Source: Erythrobacter sp.
GTDB lineage: Bacteria > Pseudomonadota > Alphaproteobacteria > Sphingomonadales > Sphingomonadaceae
Direction: 5' to 3'
DNA length: 64,000 bases
Assembly: GCA_009993605.1 (NCBI GenBank)
Contig: JAACTB010000014.1
Span: 1 to 64,000, forward strand
A program made the position numbers and the translations under genes. The notes under the pieces were generated by a model. That model was not told where the DNA came from and searched no databases. It saw only the letters and a list, made by a program, of their open reading frames with translations. This document shows, piece by piece, positions 31,139-40,181 of the stretch (position 1 is the first letter of the stretch; every line of letters begins with the position of its first letter).

Positions 31139-31636
31139 TCACGCGGCGCAATTGTCGCACAAGCCGCGCAATTCCACCACCGGGCGGACATCGGCGAAGC
31201 CCGCATCGTGGCCCGCCGCGCGCAGGGCGCCGGTCACGCGCTCGTCGTCGAGATGCGTGGCCTTGCCGCAATCGTCGCAGATCAGGAAGATGCAGTCGTG
31301 GCGGCAGCCGGGATGGGTGTTGACCAGATAGGCGTTGGCGCTCTCGATCCGGTTGGCAAGGTTGCTGCGCACGAACAGGTCGAGAATGCGATAGACGCTG
31401 TTGGGCGCCACGCGCTTGCCGCGCGATTGCGAGAGATTGTCGGCGATGTCGTAGGCGGACGCGGGAATTTCGTGGCGCGCCAGCTCCTCGAATACGGCCT
31501 GGCGCATACCGGTCCACTGCTCGCCCGCTTCGGTCAGCGATCCGCGCGCGGCCTCGACCAGCGCCTCGCCGCTATGTTCGCGGTGGCGATTTCCGTGGGT
31601 GTGATCGCAGGTGTGATCGTGAGTGTGCTCGGCCAT
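31139..31636 (-). CDS. zur: Fur-family regulator, Zur-like
   Basis: Metal-sensing transcription repressor. The 165-residue protein has a histidine-rich N-terminus (AEHTHDHTCDHTHGNRH), a winged helix (MRQAVFEELARHEIPASAYD, VAPNSVYRILDLFV) and structural zinc cysteines CDDC and CDNC. The early His/Cys cluster and absence of a typical Fur iron site favour zinc sensing, which is inference. Start at 31636 (MAEHTHDH). It follows msrA on the same strand, 69 bases away. Confidence 0.86.
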   Translation of the reverse strand: MAEHTHDHTCDHTHGNRHREHSGEALVEAARGSLTEAGEQWTGMRQAVFEELARHEIPASAYDIADNLSQSRGKRVAPNSVYRILDLFVRSNLANRIESANAYLVNTHPGCRHDCIFLICDDCGKATHLDDERVTGALRAAGHDAGFADVRPVVELRGLCDNCAA

Positions 31637-31705
31637 GGGCGTGAGGTAAGCCCGCTGCAACGCCCCTGCAAGACCGCTGCGACGCGGCTGCAACGGCGTG
31701 GCTCT

Positions 31706-32377
31706 TCAGTCGCGCTGGAAACTGGCGCTGTAGACGCCCGGATAGAGCCGCTTGAGGGCCGCGATCTTGGGGGCGTCCCAGCGCTGGATATAGCCATGGT
31801 TCGGATTCTTCGCGGCGAAATCCTGATGATAGGTTTCCGCCGGATAGAAGGCCTGTGCGCGGACCACATCGGTCACGATCGGCTGCGACCACTTCCCGCT
31901 TTTTGTCATCTGCGCGAGATAGGCCTTGGCGACGGCAAGCTGTTCGCCCGACATCGGGACCAGCTTGGCATCGTATTGCGCGCCGCGATCCGGGCCTTGG
32001 CGGTTCTTCAGCGTCGGATCGGCGACCACCGAGAAGAAGATACGCAGCAATTGATCGTAGCGGATGACGGACGGATCATAGGTGACCTTCACCGCTTCGA
32101 CATGGTCGGTGATGCCCGAAGAGACGAGGTCGTACTTCGCCTGGCGCTTGGTGCCGCCGTGATAGCCGGACACCGCGCTTTTCACGCCCTTGACATGGCT
32201 GAACACGCCTTCGACGCCCCAGAAGCAGCCGCCCGCGAAGATCGCGGTCTTTAGACCGCTTTCCTTGGCAGTGCGTTCTGCCTGAGGCGCGGCGACCACG
32301 CCTTCGGCGGCGTTGGCCGCGCCGCACCCGGCAAGAGTCAGGCTCGCAGCGAGGAGGAGGGCAGCGTATCGTTTCAT
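31706..32377 (-). CDS. msrA: peptide-methionine (S)-S-oxide reductase, lipoprotein
   Basis: Repairs the S-sulfoxide of methionine. The 223-residue protein has a lipoprotein signal (LTLAGC) and an MsrA domain with the catalytic-cysteine motif GGCFWGVEGVF, GYHGGTKRQA, HVEAVKVTYDP and YHQDF. It is therefore an envelope enzyme, complementary to the exported MsrB at 19.8 kb. Its start overlaps the stop of the 39-residue membrane peptide gene by four bases. Confidence 0.94.
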   Translation of the reverse strand: MKRYAALLLAASLTLAGCGAANAAEGVVAAPQAERTAKESGLKTAIFAGGCFWGVEGVFSHVKGVKSAVSGYHGGTKRQAKYDLVSSGITDHVEAVKVTYDPSVIRYDQLLRIFFSVVADPTLKNRQGPDRGAQYDAKLVPMSGEQLAVAKAYLAQMTKSGKWSQPIVTDVVRAQAFYPAETYHQDFAAKNPNHGYIQRWDAPKIAALKRLYPGVYSASFQRD

Positions 32378-32493
32378 GCGAACAGCGTGGTGAACGCGTG
32401 GCCGAGGCCGGGATTGGTCAGCGCGACGGCGATGCCGCCCAGCAGGAAGCCGATGCCGAAATTGCGATAGAGGTCGGTGGTGAAGAGGGGCAT
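32374..32493 (-). CDS. 39-residue membrane peptide
   Basis: Starts [20 protein letters not shown] and contains one hydrophobic stretch (about 13-30) before a short polar end. A purine-rich GAGAAAGA lies just upstream of the ATG and its stop overlaps the msrA start by four bases, which supports real translation. The longer frame to 32628 is not credible as coding. Role unknown; it could anchor or couple to MsrA expression. Confidence 0.6.
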   Translation of the reverse strand: MPLFTTDLYRNFGIGFLLGGIAVALTNPGLGHAFTTLFA

Positions 32494-32640
32494 GTCGTTA
32501 TCTTTCTCGTGTCTTGCCCATATGGATACACGCGCCGGGATTGCCACCCGGTTAATCGAAGCTGCAAGTTGGATGAACGCGCGGCGTGACGAGCCCCACG
32601 GGCGACAGGGCGCCCGGCGGTCGATCACTGGCCGGGGGTA

Positions 32641-34230
32641 TCAGTGCCGAAAGTGGCGCATCCCGGTGAACACCATCGCGAGATCGTGCTCGTCGGCGGC
32701 GGCGATCACTTCCTCGTCGCGGATCGAGCCGCCCGGCTGGATGATCGCGGTCGCGCCCGCTTCCGCTGCCGCCAGCAAGCCATCGGCGAAGGGGAAGAAC
32801 GCGTCCGAAGCGACTGCGCTGCCCTTGGTGCGCGGTTCGGCCCAGTTATAGGTCTCGGCGGCTTCCTTCGCCTTCATCGCGGCGATGCGGCTGGAATCGC
32901 GGCGGTTCATCTGGCCTGCGCCGATACCGGCGGTCGCGCCGTCCTTGGCATAGACGATGGCGTTCGACTTGACGTGGCGCGCCACGGTCCAGGCGAACAG
33001 GCAGTCCTTCAGCTCCTGCTCGCTCGGTTGGCGTTTGGTGACGATCTTGAGATCCTCCTCGCTGATCGCGCCATTGTCGCGCGTCTGCACCAGCAACCCG
33101 CCCGCGATCACCACCTGTGTCACGCCGGGGCGGCGCGGATCGGGCAGGCCGTCGGTGATGAGGAGGCGCAGATTCTTCTTCTTCGCGAACGCCGCGCGCG
33201 CCGCATCATCCGCACCGGGCGCGACCACGACTTCGGTGAAGATCTGGCAGATCGCCTCCGCGGTCGGGCCGTCGAGCGGCACATTGGTCGCGACGATCCC
33301 GCCGAAAGCCGAAACGCTGTCGCATTCCAGCGCCGCATTCCACGCGTCGAGCAGATTATCCCGCTGCGCCACGCCACAGGGATTGGCGTGCTTGACGATC
33401 ACGACTGCCGGATCCCCGCCCGCAAACTCGGCTGCGAGTTCGAGCGCGGCATTGGCGTCGTTGTAATTGTTGTAGCTCAATTCCTTGCCCTGGACCTGTT
33501 CGGCCTGGGGCAGACCCTTGGCGACGACGCGCTGGGGAACATACAGCGCCGCCTTCTGGTGCGGATTCTCACCATAGCGCAATTCGCCCGCGAGCGTGCT
33601 CGCCATCGCGCGCCTGGCCGGGAACATCTCGCCCTGATCGGCATAGGCGAACCATTGCGAAATCGCCGCGTCATAGGCGGCCGTGGCGGCAAAGGCCTTC
33701 GCCGCCATGCGCTTGCGGAAATCGTATCCGGTCGCGCCGTCCTGCGTTTCCAGCTCTTCGATCAGCGTGCCGTAATCGGCGGGATCGGTCAGGATCGTGA
33801 CGTAGCGGTGGTTCTTCGCGGCGCTGCGCACCATGCTCGGCCCGCCGATGTCGATGTTCTCGATTACCTCGTCCCGCTCCGCGCCCTTGGCCACGGTCGC
33901 TTCGAAGGGGTAGAGATTGACCACCACGAGATCGATCGCGCCGATCCCGTGCTCGTCCATCGCGGCGGCGTGATCGGCATCATCGCGCACGGCGAGCAAG
34001 CCGCCATGCACCTTGGGGTGCAGCGTCTTGACGCGCCCGTCCATCATCTCCGGAAAGCCGGTGAGTTCGGACACGTCCTTCACCTCGAGCCCCGCATCGC
34101 GCAGCGCCTTCGCAGTCCCGCCGGTCGAAACCAGTTCGACACCGCGCGCCGCAAGGGCCTTGCCCAGGTCCGCCAAACCGCTCTTGTCGGACACCGAAAG
34201 CAGCGCCCGTTTGATCGTCACGTCCGTCAC
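32641..34230 (-). CDS. purH: bifunctional AICAR formyltransferase/IMP cyclohydrolase
   Basis: Catalyses the last two steps of IMP synthesis. The product has 529 residues, the normal length. The N-terminal cyclohydrolase domain starts [20 protein letters not shown] with [13 protein letters not shown], and the transformylase part has [13 protein letters not shown] and [12 protein letters not shown]. Translation starts at GTG 34230; the upstream ORF extension to 34398 overlaps the heparinase gene. It lies five bases after the heparinase-like gene in a minus-strand rpe-heparinase-purH run. Confidence 0.97.
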   Translation of the reverse strand: MTDVTIKRALLSVSDKSGLADLGKALAARGVELVSTGGTAKALRDAGLEVKDVSELTGFPEMMDGRVKTLHPKVHGGLLAVRDDADHAAAMDEHGIGAIDLVVVNLYPFEATVAKGAERDEVIENIDIGGPSMVRSAAKNHRYVTILTDPADYGTLIEELETQDGATGYDFRKRMAAKAFAATAAYDAAISQWFAYADQGEMFPARRAMASTLAGELRYGENPHQKAALYVPQRVVAKGLPQAEQVQGKELSYNNYNDANAALELAAEFAGGDPAVVIVKHANPCGVAQRDNLLDAWNAALECDSVSAFGGIVATNVPLDGPTAEAICQIFTEVVVAPGADDAARAAFAKKKNLRLLITDGLPDPRRPGVTQVVIAGGLLVQTRDNGAISEEDLKIVTKRQPSEQELKDCLFAWTVARHVKSNAIVYAKDGATAGIGAGQMNRRDSSRIAAMKAKEAAETYNWAEPRTKGSAVASDAFFPFADGLLAAAEAGATAIIQPGGSIRDEEVIAAADEHDLAMVFTGMRHFRH

Positions 34231-34235
34231 AGAAT

Positions 34236-36212
34236 CTATCCCATTTTCTTGAGCAGCCAGGGGAAGGAGCCCCCGCCGCGCGAGGTCAGGCCCTCGACCA
34301 CCAATTGCTGGATCGGCTGCGGGCGGCCTTCGCCATCGACCCACAGGCTCTCCTCGATACCCAGTTCGCCCTCGACCCCGCCGAGGCGCAATTGCCAATA
34401 GCTGCCATCGGGCAGCGCCAGGCCGGCGCCGCGCCGGTCCTCCGCCAGCATCAGCTCGATATGCGGGCCGATATGGAAACGGATGGCGAAGCCGATCTTG
34501 CCGCGCTGGCCGCGCTTCTTGGCGGGTTCGAGAATATCCTCGCCGCGCAATTCATTTCCATCGCTCGACAGCATCAGGATACGGCGATGGATCAGGCCGA
34601 AGCGCGAGGCATAGCCGTCATGGCTCGCCTCCAGCCGTTCCGCCTTGCGCTTGCCGCTATCGACGAGGTTGCGCGCGAAATCGACCTCTTCGACACCCTT
34701 GCCGATCTGGCCCTTGATCAGGATCGCGGTGCTGTTGGCATCGTCCAGCACCAGCGTCGAATGCGCGGCGGTGGCGCGCAGGCCCTGTTCGATGCGCACC
34801 GGGACCTGGCCGCCCGCCAGTTCCGCACCGCCGCAATTGACCACGATGCGCTGGTCGCCGTGCGAGAATTCGAACGCCAGCGTGGACGCGCAGCCGAAGC
34901 GGGCATGGCGCGGCCGCGGCGGGGGCGCTGCGTCGAATTGCAAGACGCTGCGCGCGCCCCCCGACATCTGGCCGCTGGTCATCTGATAGCCCCATTGGCG
35001 GCAATCCCGGGCCGGACGGGCGCGCACGCCACTCGCCGCGATCAGCGCCTCGACACTGGCTGCGGGCGTCGCCGCCGCGCCCTGCCACGATCCGAGCCCG
35101 CCATCGCCATGGCGCAGCGCCAGCAGGGGCGGCACCAGCAGGCCGAGCATCGCCTCGATCGCGGGCGGAGGATTGCGCCCCACCGCATCGTAACACGCGG
35201 TCAGATCGACGAGCAGGGCGATCGCGTCCATCTGCGCCAGCGGGCTGCGCGACAGGACGCCGCCATCATCGCTCACCGCCTCGCCCAGCGCGCGCAGCAT
35301 GCCCGCCTCGCCATAGACGCGCCGGGCGCGGCCATCGGGCAGCAGCAGGCCGGCAGCCACGATCGCGCACCAGCCGGTCAGCGCGCCGAAGCGATCGTCC
35401 GCCGATTCGACATGGCGATCGAGCCAGCGCGCGGTCTGAACCATCGCTTCGAGCAATTGCGGGCGCAGCGCGGGCTGTTCGCCCACCAGGAGAAAGGGCG
35501 CGTGCACCAGCCACGCGATCAGGCGCTGACCGGCGCGCTCCACCGTCCAGGCGGGGCCCTTGGTGCCTTGCGGATTGGCATCGAGCCAAGCGCCCAGAAT
35601 ACGCTCCGCCACCGCGACGCATTGTTCGCGCGGGGCGCAGGCGGAAAGGTCGCGCAGCCAGCCGAAGCCATGGACGCGCCGCGCGAAGGGCGGCGTCAGG
35701 CGCGCGGCGGGGCCGAATTCCATCTGCGCGATCGGCGCGCGCACCCCGTTGACGAGGAAATGACCTGCTCTGAGCGCCATGCCTGCGCCCCGCTCGCCGA
35801 TCCCGCTTTCGCCCGATAGCGGGCTCTGGACCGTCGCCAGCAGGCGCGGCTTGGCGGGCTTGCGCAGGGGAGACGCCAGCAGGGTCGGCGATATGCCCAC
35901 GCGATAGGCCCAGCGCAGCATGGCATCGAGCGGCCCGGTGCGCGGCGCCGCGAAATCGGCAAGCGCGAGCGCGCGGCTGGGTTCGATCTGCGCGGTTGCG
36001 CCGTCGAACCCGGTATCTCCGTTGCCAGCCGGATCCCCCATCAGGGCGTGGGGTTCGCTGTCGTCGGCAGAGTCGAAAGGAAAGGCGCTCTGCGCACGGG
36101 CTTTCTCGGCCCCGCCTTCGTTCTCGGCATCATCCCCGCGCACCGCGCCGGATGCCGCTTCGCCGGATCGGGCGCGTTCGGCTCGCCCCATGGTCAGCGA
36201 GCCGTCGCTCAT
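34236..36212 (-). CDS. heparinase II/III-like protein
   Basis: A 658-residue protein with an alpha/alpha-toroid N-terminal half and the heparinase II/III beta-sandwich C-terminal half ([63 protein letters not shown]). Such proteins are polysaccharide lyases, but cytoplasmic versions near purH in Sphingomonadales and relatives have no proven substrate. No signal peptide is seen; the first 60 residues are low-complexity and acidic. The start ATG overlaps the rpe stop by four bases. The longer open frame upstream is the shadow of rpe. Confidence 0.88.
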   Translation of the reverse strand: MSDGSLTMGRAERARSGEAASGAVRGDDAENEGGAEKARAQSAFPFDSADDSEPHALMGDPAGNGDTGFDGATAQIEPSRALALADFAAPRTGPLDAMLRWAYRVGISPTLLASPLRKPAKPRLLATVQSPLSGESGIGERGAGMALRAGHFLVNGVRAPIAQMEFGPAARLTPPFARRVHGFGWLRDLSACAPREQCVAVAERILGAWLDANPQGTKGPAWTVERAGQRLIAWLVHAPFLLVGEQPALRPQLLEAMVQTARWLDRHVESADDRFGALTGWCAIVAAGLLLPDGRARRVYGEAGMLRALGEAVSDDGGVLSRSPLAQMDAIALLVDLTACYDAVGRNPPPAIEAMLGLLVPPLLALRHGDGGLGSWQGAAATPAASVEALIAASGVRARPARDCRQWGYQMTSGQMSGGARSVLQFDAAPPPRPRHARFGCASTLAFEFSHGDQRIVVNCGGAELAGGQVPVRIEQGLRATAAHSTLVLDDANSTAILIKGQIGKGVEEVDFARNLVDSGKRKAERLEASHDGYASRFGLIHRRILMLSSDGNELRGEDILEPAKKRGQRGKIGFAIRFHIGPHIELMLAEDRRGAGLALPDGSYWQLRLGGVEGELGIEESLWVDGEGRPQPIQQLVVEGLTSRGGGSFPWLLKKMG

Positions 36213-36907
36213 TGCGCGCCTTCTTCGGAAGCTGACCCGGCGGCCTTGAGCGCGGCGATGTTGCGCGCATAGCAGTCCGCCCCGCCCTTGAAGGTGGCCG
36301 ACCCGGCGACGAGGACGTCCGCCCCCGCCTCCACGCACAGCCTTGCGGTCTCGGCATTGACGCCGCCATCGACCTCGAGATGGATCTGGCGGCCCGAGCG
36401 CGCGGCCTCCCGGTCGATCCGTTCGCGGATGGCGGCAATCTTGGCGAGCTGCGAATGGATGAAGCTCTGCCCGCCGAAACCGGGATTGACGCTCATCACC
36501 AGTACGAGGTCGACGAGGTCCATCAGATTGTCGAGCACCTCGACCGGCGTGCCGGGATTGAGCACCACGCCCGCTTTCTTGCCCAGCCCGCGAATCGCCT
36601 GAAGCGTGCGATGGATATGCGGCCCGGCTTCGGGGTGGACGGTGATGATGTCCGCTCCCGCCTCGGCAAAAGCCTCGAGATACGGATCGATCGGGGCGAT
36701 CATCAGGTGGACGTCGAACGGCTTGTCGGTGTGGGGGCGCAGCGCCTTCACCACGGCCGGGCCGATGGTGATATTGGGAACGTAATGCCCGTCCATCACG
36801 TCGACATGGATCCAGTCCGCACCCGCCGCTTCGATCGCGCGCACCTCTTCGCCCAGCCTCGCGAAATCGGCGGAGAGGATCGAGGGAGAGATGAGCGGCG
36901 CGGCCAT
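36209..36907 (-). CDS. rpe: ribulose-phosphate 3-epimerase
   Basis: Interconverts ribulose 5-phosphate and xylulose 5-phosphate in the pentose phosphate pathway. The 232-residue TIM barrel shows [51 protein letters not shown] and HLEVDGGVN with both catalytic aspartates. Start ATG at 36907 (MAAPLISPS). It is first in a run with the heparinase-like gene and purH, linking sugar-phosphate supply with purine synthesis. Confidence 0.96.
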   Translation of the reverse strand: MAAPLISPSILSADFARLGEEVRAIEAAGADWIHVDVMDGHYVPNITIGPAVVKALRPHTDKPFDVHLMIAPIDPYLEAFAEAGADIITVHPEAGPHIHRTLQAIRGLGKKAGVVLNPGTPVEVLDNLMDLVDLVLVMSVNPGFGGQSFIHSQLAKIAAIRERIDREAARSGRQIHLEVDGGVNAETARLCVEAGADVLVAGSATFKGGADCYARNIAALKAAGSASEEGAQ

Positions 36908-37201
36908 AACGAACTCGGACAAGCGGTCTGTGGGCGATCCGGCACGAGGGGCATTGGGCCGACGCGGAAACCGGATACGCGGGCGTGCGCGCTCGATAGG
37001 AGCGCGGGGGGCCACATCGCAAGCGGTTACTATGTCCTTATCCACCGGATCGACGGGATCGGGCCATGGGACCTGCTCCGTTTCCCAGGCAAATTCAGCC
37101 GCAATTCAGCGCCCGCTTGCTAGAGACGCGCCATATCCAGCGCATCACCGGCTCGAAAACGCTTTGGCGTAGGGTCGGCGCGCGCGACACGAACGAACGG
37201 A

Positions 37202-37711
37202 ATGTCCATGTCTCTTCTTCAATCGACCAAGCGTCCTGCCCTGCTCGCCGCGGGGGCGATGGCTCTGGCGGCGATCGGCTCCGCCACCCCCGCATCGGCG
37301 CAATATGCGCAGGAATTGCGGCACGATCCCTCGCGTTGCAGCAGTGGGTCTGCCGTGTGGGTAACCATCGACGGGATCAAGCCGGGCGGCGGCACGCTGC
37401 GCGTCCAGTCCTATCGCGCGACGAAGGGCGATTGGCTCGAATCGGGTCGCTGGCTCAACCGGATCGAACTGCCCGCCCGCGCCGGATCGATGCGGGTCTG
37501 TATGCCGCTGCCCGCCAGCGGCCATTACGGCATCGCGGTCCGTCACGACGTCAACAATAACGGCAAGACCGACCTGTCGACCGATGGCGGCGCGATGTCG
37601 AACAATCCTTCGCTGAATATCTGGAACCTCGGCAAGCCGAGCTACAAGAAGGTGGGCTTCGATGTCGGGCGCACGCCTGCATCGATCGCCATCACAATGC
37701 GTTATCGCTGA
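37202..37711 (+). CDS. DUF2141 domain exported protein
   Basis: A 169-residue secreted protein with a signal peptide ending ATPASA, followed by a DUF2141 beta-sandwich: SAVWVTIDGIKPGGGTLRVQ, PLPASGHYGIAVRHDVNNNGK, and KVGFDVGRTPASIAITMRYR. Function of the domain is unknown. It stands alone between rpe and the convergent Tam41-like gene. Confidence 0.87.
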   Translation: MSMSLLQSTKRPALLAAGAMALAAIGSATPASAQYAQELRHDPSRCSSGSAVWVTIDGIKPGGGTLRVQSYRATKGDWLESGRWLNRIELPARAGSMRVCMPLPASGHYGIAVRHDVNNNGKTDLSTDGGAMSNNPSLNIWNLGKPSYKKVGFDVGRTPASIAITMRYR

Positions 37712-37733
37712 GGGGCGCTATCGCTGAGGGGCG

Positions 37734-38642
37734 TTACCGCTGACGCGAGGCCGCGCGCCGACGCTTGCGCCACAATTCCCATGCCGCCCCCGGCATTGCG
37801 AGCAAGGGATGGCGCGCGCGAAACGGCGTGACTTCGAGCGCGATCCCGGTGTGGCGTTCGAGCTTCCACGCCCCGTAGGCCGCCGCGTTGTCGAAGGTGG
37901 TCGTGGCCTTGGCGAGCCGCAGGATGTTGAGCGGTTTCCCGACCCGCCTGCGTTTTTTCCACCAGGCCAGAATGGCCCGGCGCGGCTGAGGCTCCAATTC
38001 GGGCGCGAGTTCGTCTCCCTCGCACGCATAGGCGATCCCCGCATCCTCCCACGCGAGCGGCAACAGCCCCTCGAAATGCGCGGCATTGGCGGCGAGGATC
38101 GAATGCTCGCGCCCCGGCGGTTCGACACGGAATTCGGCGGCGTAGGTCTCGCGGAACAGCGCCTTCCAATAATCGCTCGCCGCGCCCTTGCGCGGGCCCA
38201 GAGCCGCTGCGAGGCGACCGGCCGTGCGCGCCGCCCCCGCCACCGCGCTAATGACCCGTCCGCGCACGGCGTCGTTCCTCGCCCAGACCAATGCGCTCGG
38301 CTGGACGAACCGCGCCCAGATCGTGGTGTCGCGCGACTGGCCTTCCGCCGCCTTCGCGAAGCGTTCGAGCGACAACGTCGCCGTCTTCGCGCGCAGGGGC
38401 GTGCCGCCGATCATCCGTTCGTGATAGCCGACGCGCGGCCAGATCCGCTCCTGCTGGCGCCCCGGCAGCAGGAGATAGAAATCGAGCACGCCCTCGAGCG
38501 ATCCGGTGCGCAGATTCGATCCGTAGAACAGCACCGCATCGGCCCCCTCGTCCTGCGCGAGAGCCTTGGCGAACGCAGCCACCTCCTCGCGCACCGGCGC
38601 GGCGAGGCTTTGCCTGATGCGGGTTTCGAGCGTTCCGCTCAC
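37734..38642 (-). CDS. Tam41-like nucleotidyltransferase (possible CDP-DAG synthase)
   Basis: A 302-residue protein with a nucleotidyltransferase-like start: VLFYGSN (37-43) then GVLDFYLLL (51-59), followed by a conserved-looking aromatic region (IWPRVGYHERMIGG) and a basic C-terminus (LRLAKATTTF, WKLERHTG). The order YGS, LDF-hydrophobic, W/H/Y region, and C-terminal K/Y/W helix resembles mitochondrial Tam41, which makes CDP-diacylglycerol from phosphatidic acid and CTP. The GTG start overlaps the diacylglycerol kinase stop by four bases; that kinase would supply phosphatidic acid. The assignment is by motif and context only; an unrelated nucleotidyltransferase role is possible. Confidence 0.65.
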   Translation of the reverse strand: MSGTLETRIRQSLAAPVREEVAAFAKALAQDEGADAVLFYGSNLRTGSLEGVLDFYLLLPGRQQERIWPRVGYHERMIGGTPLRAKTATLSLERFAKAAEGQSRDTTIWARFVQPSALVWARNDAVRGRVISAVAGAARTAGRLAAALGPRKGAASDYWKALFRETYAAEFRVEPPGREHSILAANAAHFEGLLPLAWEDAGIAYACEGDELAPELEPQPRRAILAWWKKRRRVGKPLNILRLAKATTTFDNAAAYGAWKLERHTGIALEVTPFRARHPLLAMPGAAWELWRKRRRAASRQR

Positions 38643-39709
38643 GCGCTCACGAACGTCAGCTCGGGGCCCTGCGCGACCAGATAGCGCCCCGCGGGGAACG
38701 CCTCGCCATCGAGGATGAACTGGTCGCCGATTGCGAATTCGAACGAATCGACGTCGCGCTGGTGATAGCCGCCGCGCTCCAGCCAGCCGGGCCGCCAACC
38801 GGCGAGGATCAGCGGCAGGCTCGCCATCATTCTTCTGCGCGCGCGATCGAGGACGGCGAGCTTCAGCCCCGAACGCCTGGTTCCGAACATCTTCAGCCCC
38901 AGCGGCATCCGGTGGAGCGTCGAGGCCATCAGGATCATCCGGCGCGCGGGATCGCCATGGCCCGAATGCGCCAGAATTTCCCCGCCCGGATAGAGCCGGA
39001 CCGTCAATTCGACCCCGCGCCGCCAGGGATTGTCGTTCGCACCGAACATGCCCTGCACCACGCCCCAGGCGCTGGTCATGCCGACCGCCAGGCTGTCGAA
39101 CAGACCCATGGAATGCGCCTCCTGCCCCGCGCGCACGCCGAGCGTGAACGCGCCTGCCCCAAGGATGAAGCCGCGCACCGGCAGGCGCTCGCTCTCTTTG
39201 TCGAGCGCGCTGATGTCGAGCGGGCGGCGGGTCACCCGGCTGCCGGTATGGAAGGCGTCGATCGCCTGCGCGAGCGACCAGTCGGCAGGCGCGCCGATAT
39301 CGACGTTGAGCGCGTTGGTCTTGCCCTTGGGCAATACGGCAAGGACCGGCCAATCGTCGCCGAACACGCCCGCGCCGCAGGTCAATACGTCGCGCACCGT
39401 GCCGTCGCCGCCGCTGATGATGAGGTAATCGACCCCGCGCGCGGCGAAATCGGCGAGGACTTCGGTGATCTGACCGCGCTTTTCAGGGGTCGCCAGAACC
39501 ACGCGTTCGCGATCGCCGATCGCAAGATCCTGCCCCTTGTTGCGGTGGCTGCGCGGATTGTAGATGACGCCGATAAGCGGCCCATCCGCCTTCGCTTCGC
39601 CCCGCCGCCCGGACGCATCCGAACGCCCGACAGCGGCCGCGCCCCCACCCGACACGCGCCGCGAGCCCTGGTCCGGCATATCGCCGAATTCGTGGATGGA
39701 GCTGTTCAT
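38639..39709 (-). CDS. diacylglycerol kinase catalytic-domain protein
   Basis: A 356-residue lipid kinase of the DAGK_cat family, phosphorylating diacylglycerol (or a related lipid) to phosphatidic acid. Visible: GVIYNPRSHRNKG, the nucleotide-binding GGDGTVRDVL (about 100-109), PKGKTNALNVD and a C-terminal DGEAFPAGR. Start at 39709 (MNSSIHEFGDMPD) is chosen over the extended frame, which is unlike the family. The first ~40 residues are low-complexity. It is translationally coupled to the Tam41-like gene. Confidence 0.92.
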   Translation of the reverse strand: MNSSIHEFGDMPDQGSRRVSGGGAAAVGRSDASGRRGEAKADGPLIGVIYNPRSHRNKGQDLAIGDRERVVLATPEKRGQITEVLADFAARGVDYLIISGGDGTVRDVLTCGAGVFGDDWPVLAVLPKGKTNALNVDIGAPADWSLAQAIDAFHTGSRVTRRPLDISALDKESERLPVRGFILGAGAFTLGVRAGQEAHSMGLFDSLAVGMTSAWGVVQGMFGANDNPWRRGVELTVRLYPGGEILAHSGHGDPARRMILMASTLHRMPLGLKMFGTRRSGLKLAVLDRARRRMMASLPLILAGWRPGWLERGGYHQRDVDSFEFAIGDQFILDGEAFPAGRYLVAQGPELTFVSA

Positions 39710-39836
39710 CGAACCATTCGTGCCTGAAAACCCGCCGGGACAGACCCGATTTCGCACACAATTGCAATGCCGCGCCCACACCCGACCCTTATCGCGACAC
39801 CACCGATGCGGTGTGAGAGGGTGTTGGAGAAATGGA

Positions 39837-39856
39837 AAAAACTGGCGCACCCGACA
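39837..39856 (-). repeat. relic of tRNA-Arg 3' end (old attachment site?)
   Basis: Matches 19 of 20 bases of the attachment repeat at 52752-52771, including the tRNA 3' terminus (CTGGCGCACCCGACA on the plus strand) and four flanking A bases. No tRNA body follows. The chance of so long a match is small in 64 kb, so a scar of an earlier insertion is likely. Confidence 0.55.
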
Positions 39857-40117
39857 ACCAAAAGGCGGCTACAATCATCCTGTGAATGTCCGTAGCGCAC
39901 GGGTGACCATGGTCAGATTGCGCGAACTCCGGTTCCGAGTGAGTGAACGCGAACAGTCGGTGTTAGGCTTTGACCAGCTCACGGCCTCTCCCTCCACACG
40001 CCCATCTCGCGTCCGGAAGGAGTTTCCAGCAACGCGGCCTTCCAGGATCGCGATGCGCGAGCGGTGACGGTCGCAAACCTCCCGGCTTGCATTCGATTTG
40101 GTCGCGCAGATTGCTGT

Positions 40118-40152
40118 CCCCTTGGCGACCGCTTCTCACGGTCGCCAAGGGG
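40118..40152 (-). terminator. strong hairpin after TonB receptor gene
   Basis: CCCCTTGGCGACCG (40118-40131) and CGGTCGCCAAGGGG (40139-40152) form a perfect 14-pair stem with a 7-base loop, 30 bases beyond the receptor stop. There is no U-tract, so it may terminate poorly or protect the 3' end. Confidence 0.5.
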
Positions 40153-40181
40153 TCATGGGCGATGGATCGGACTGGCCGTAC

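Larger units (their letters stand above)
39710..40181. other. 472-base gene-free region with tRNA-Arg relic and hairpin
   Basis: No credible gene on either strand. It holds a tRNA-Arg 3'-end relic (39837-39856) and a 14-pair hairpin near the TonB receptor stop. The rest shows no clear structure. Confidence 0.6.

Noticed and set aside
32644-34401. A 585-residue frame antisense to purH
   Set aside because: PurH is full length and unambiguous; the other strand shows no motif.
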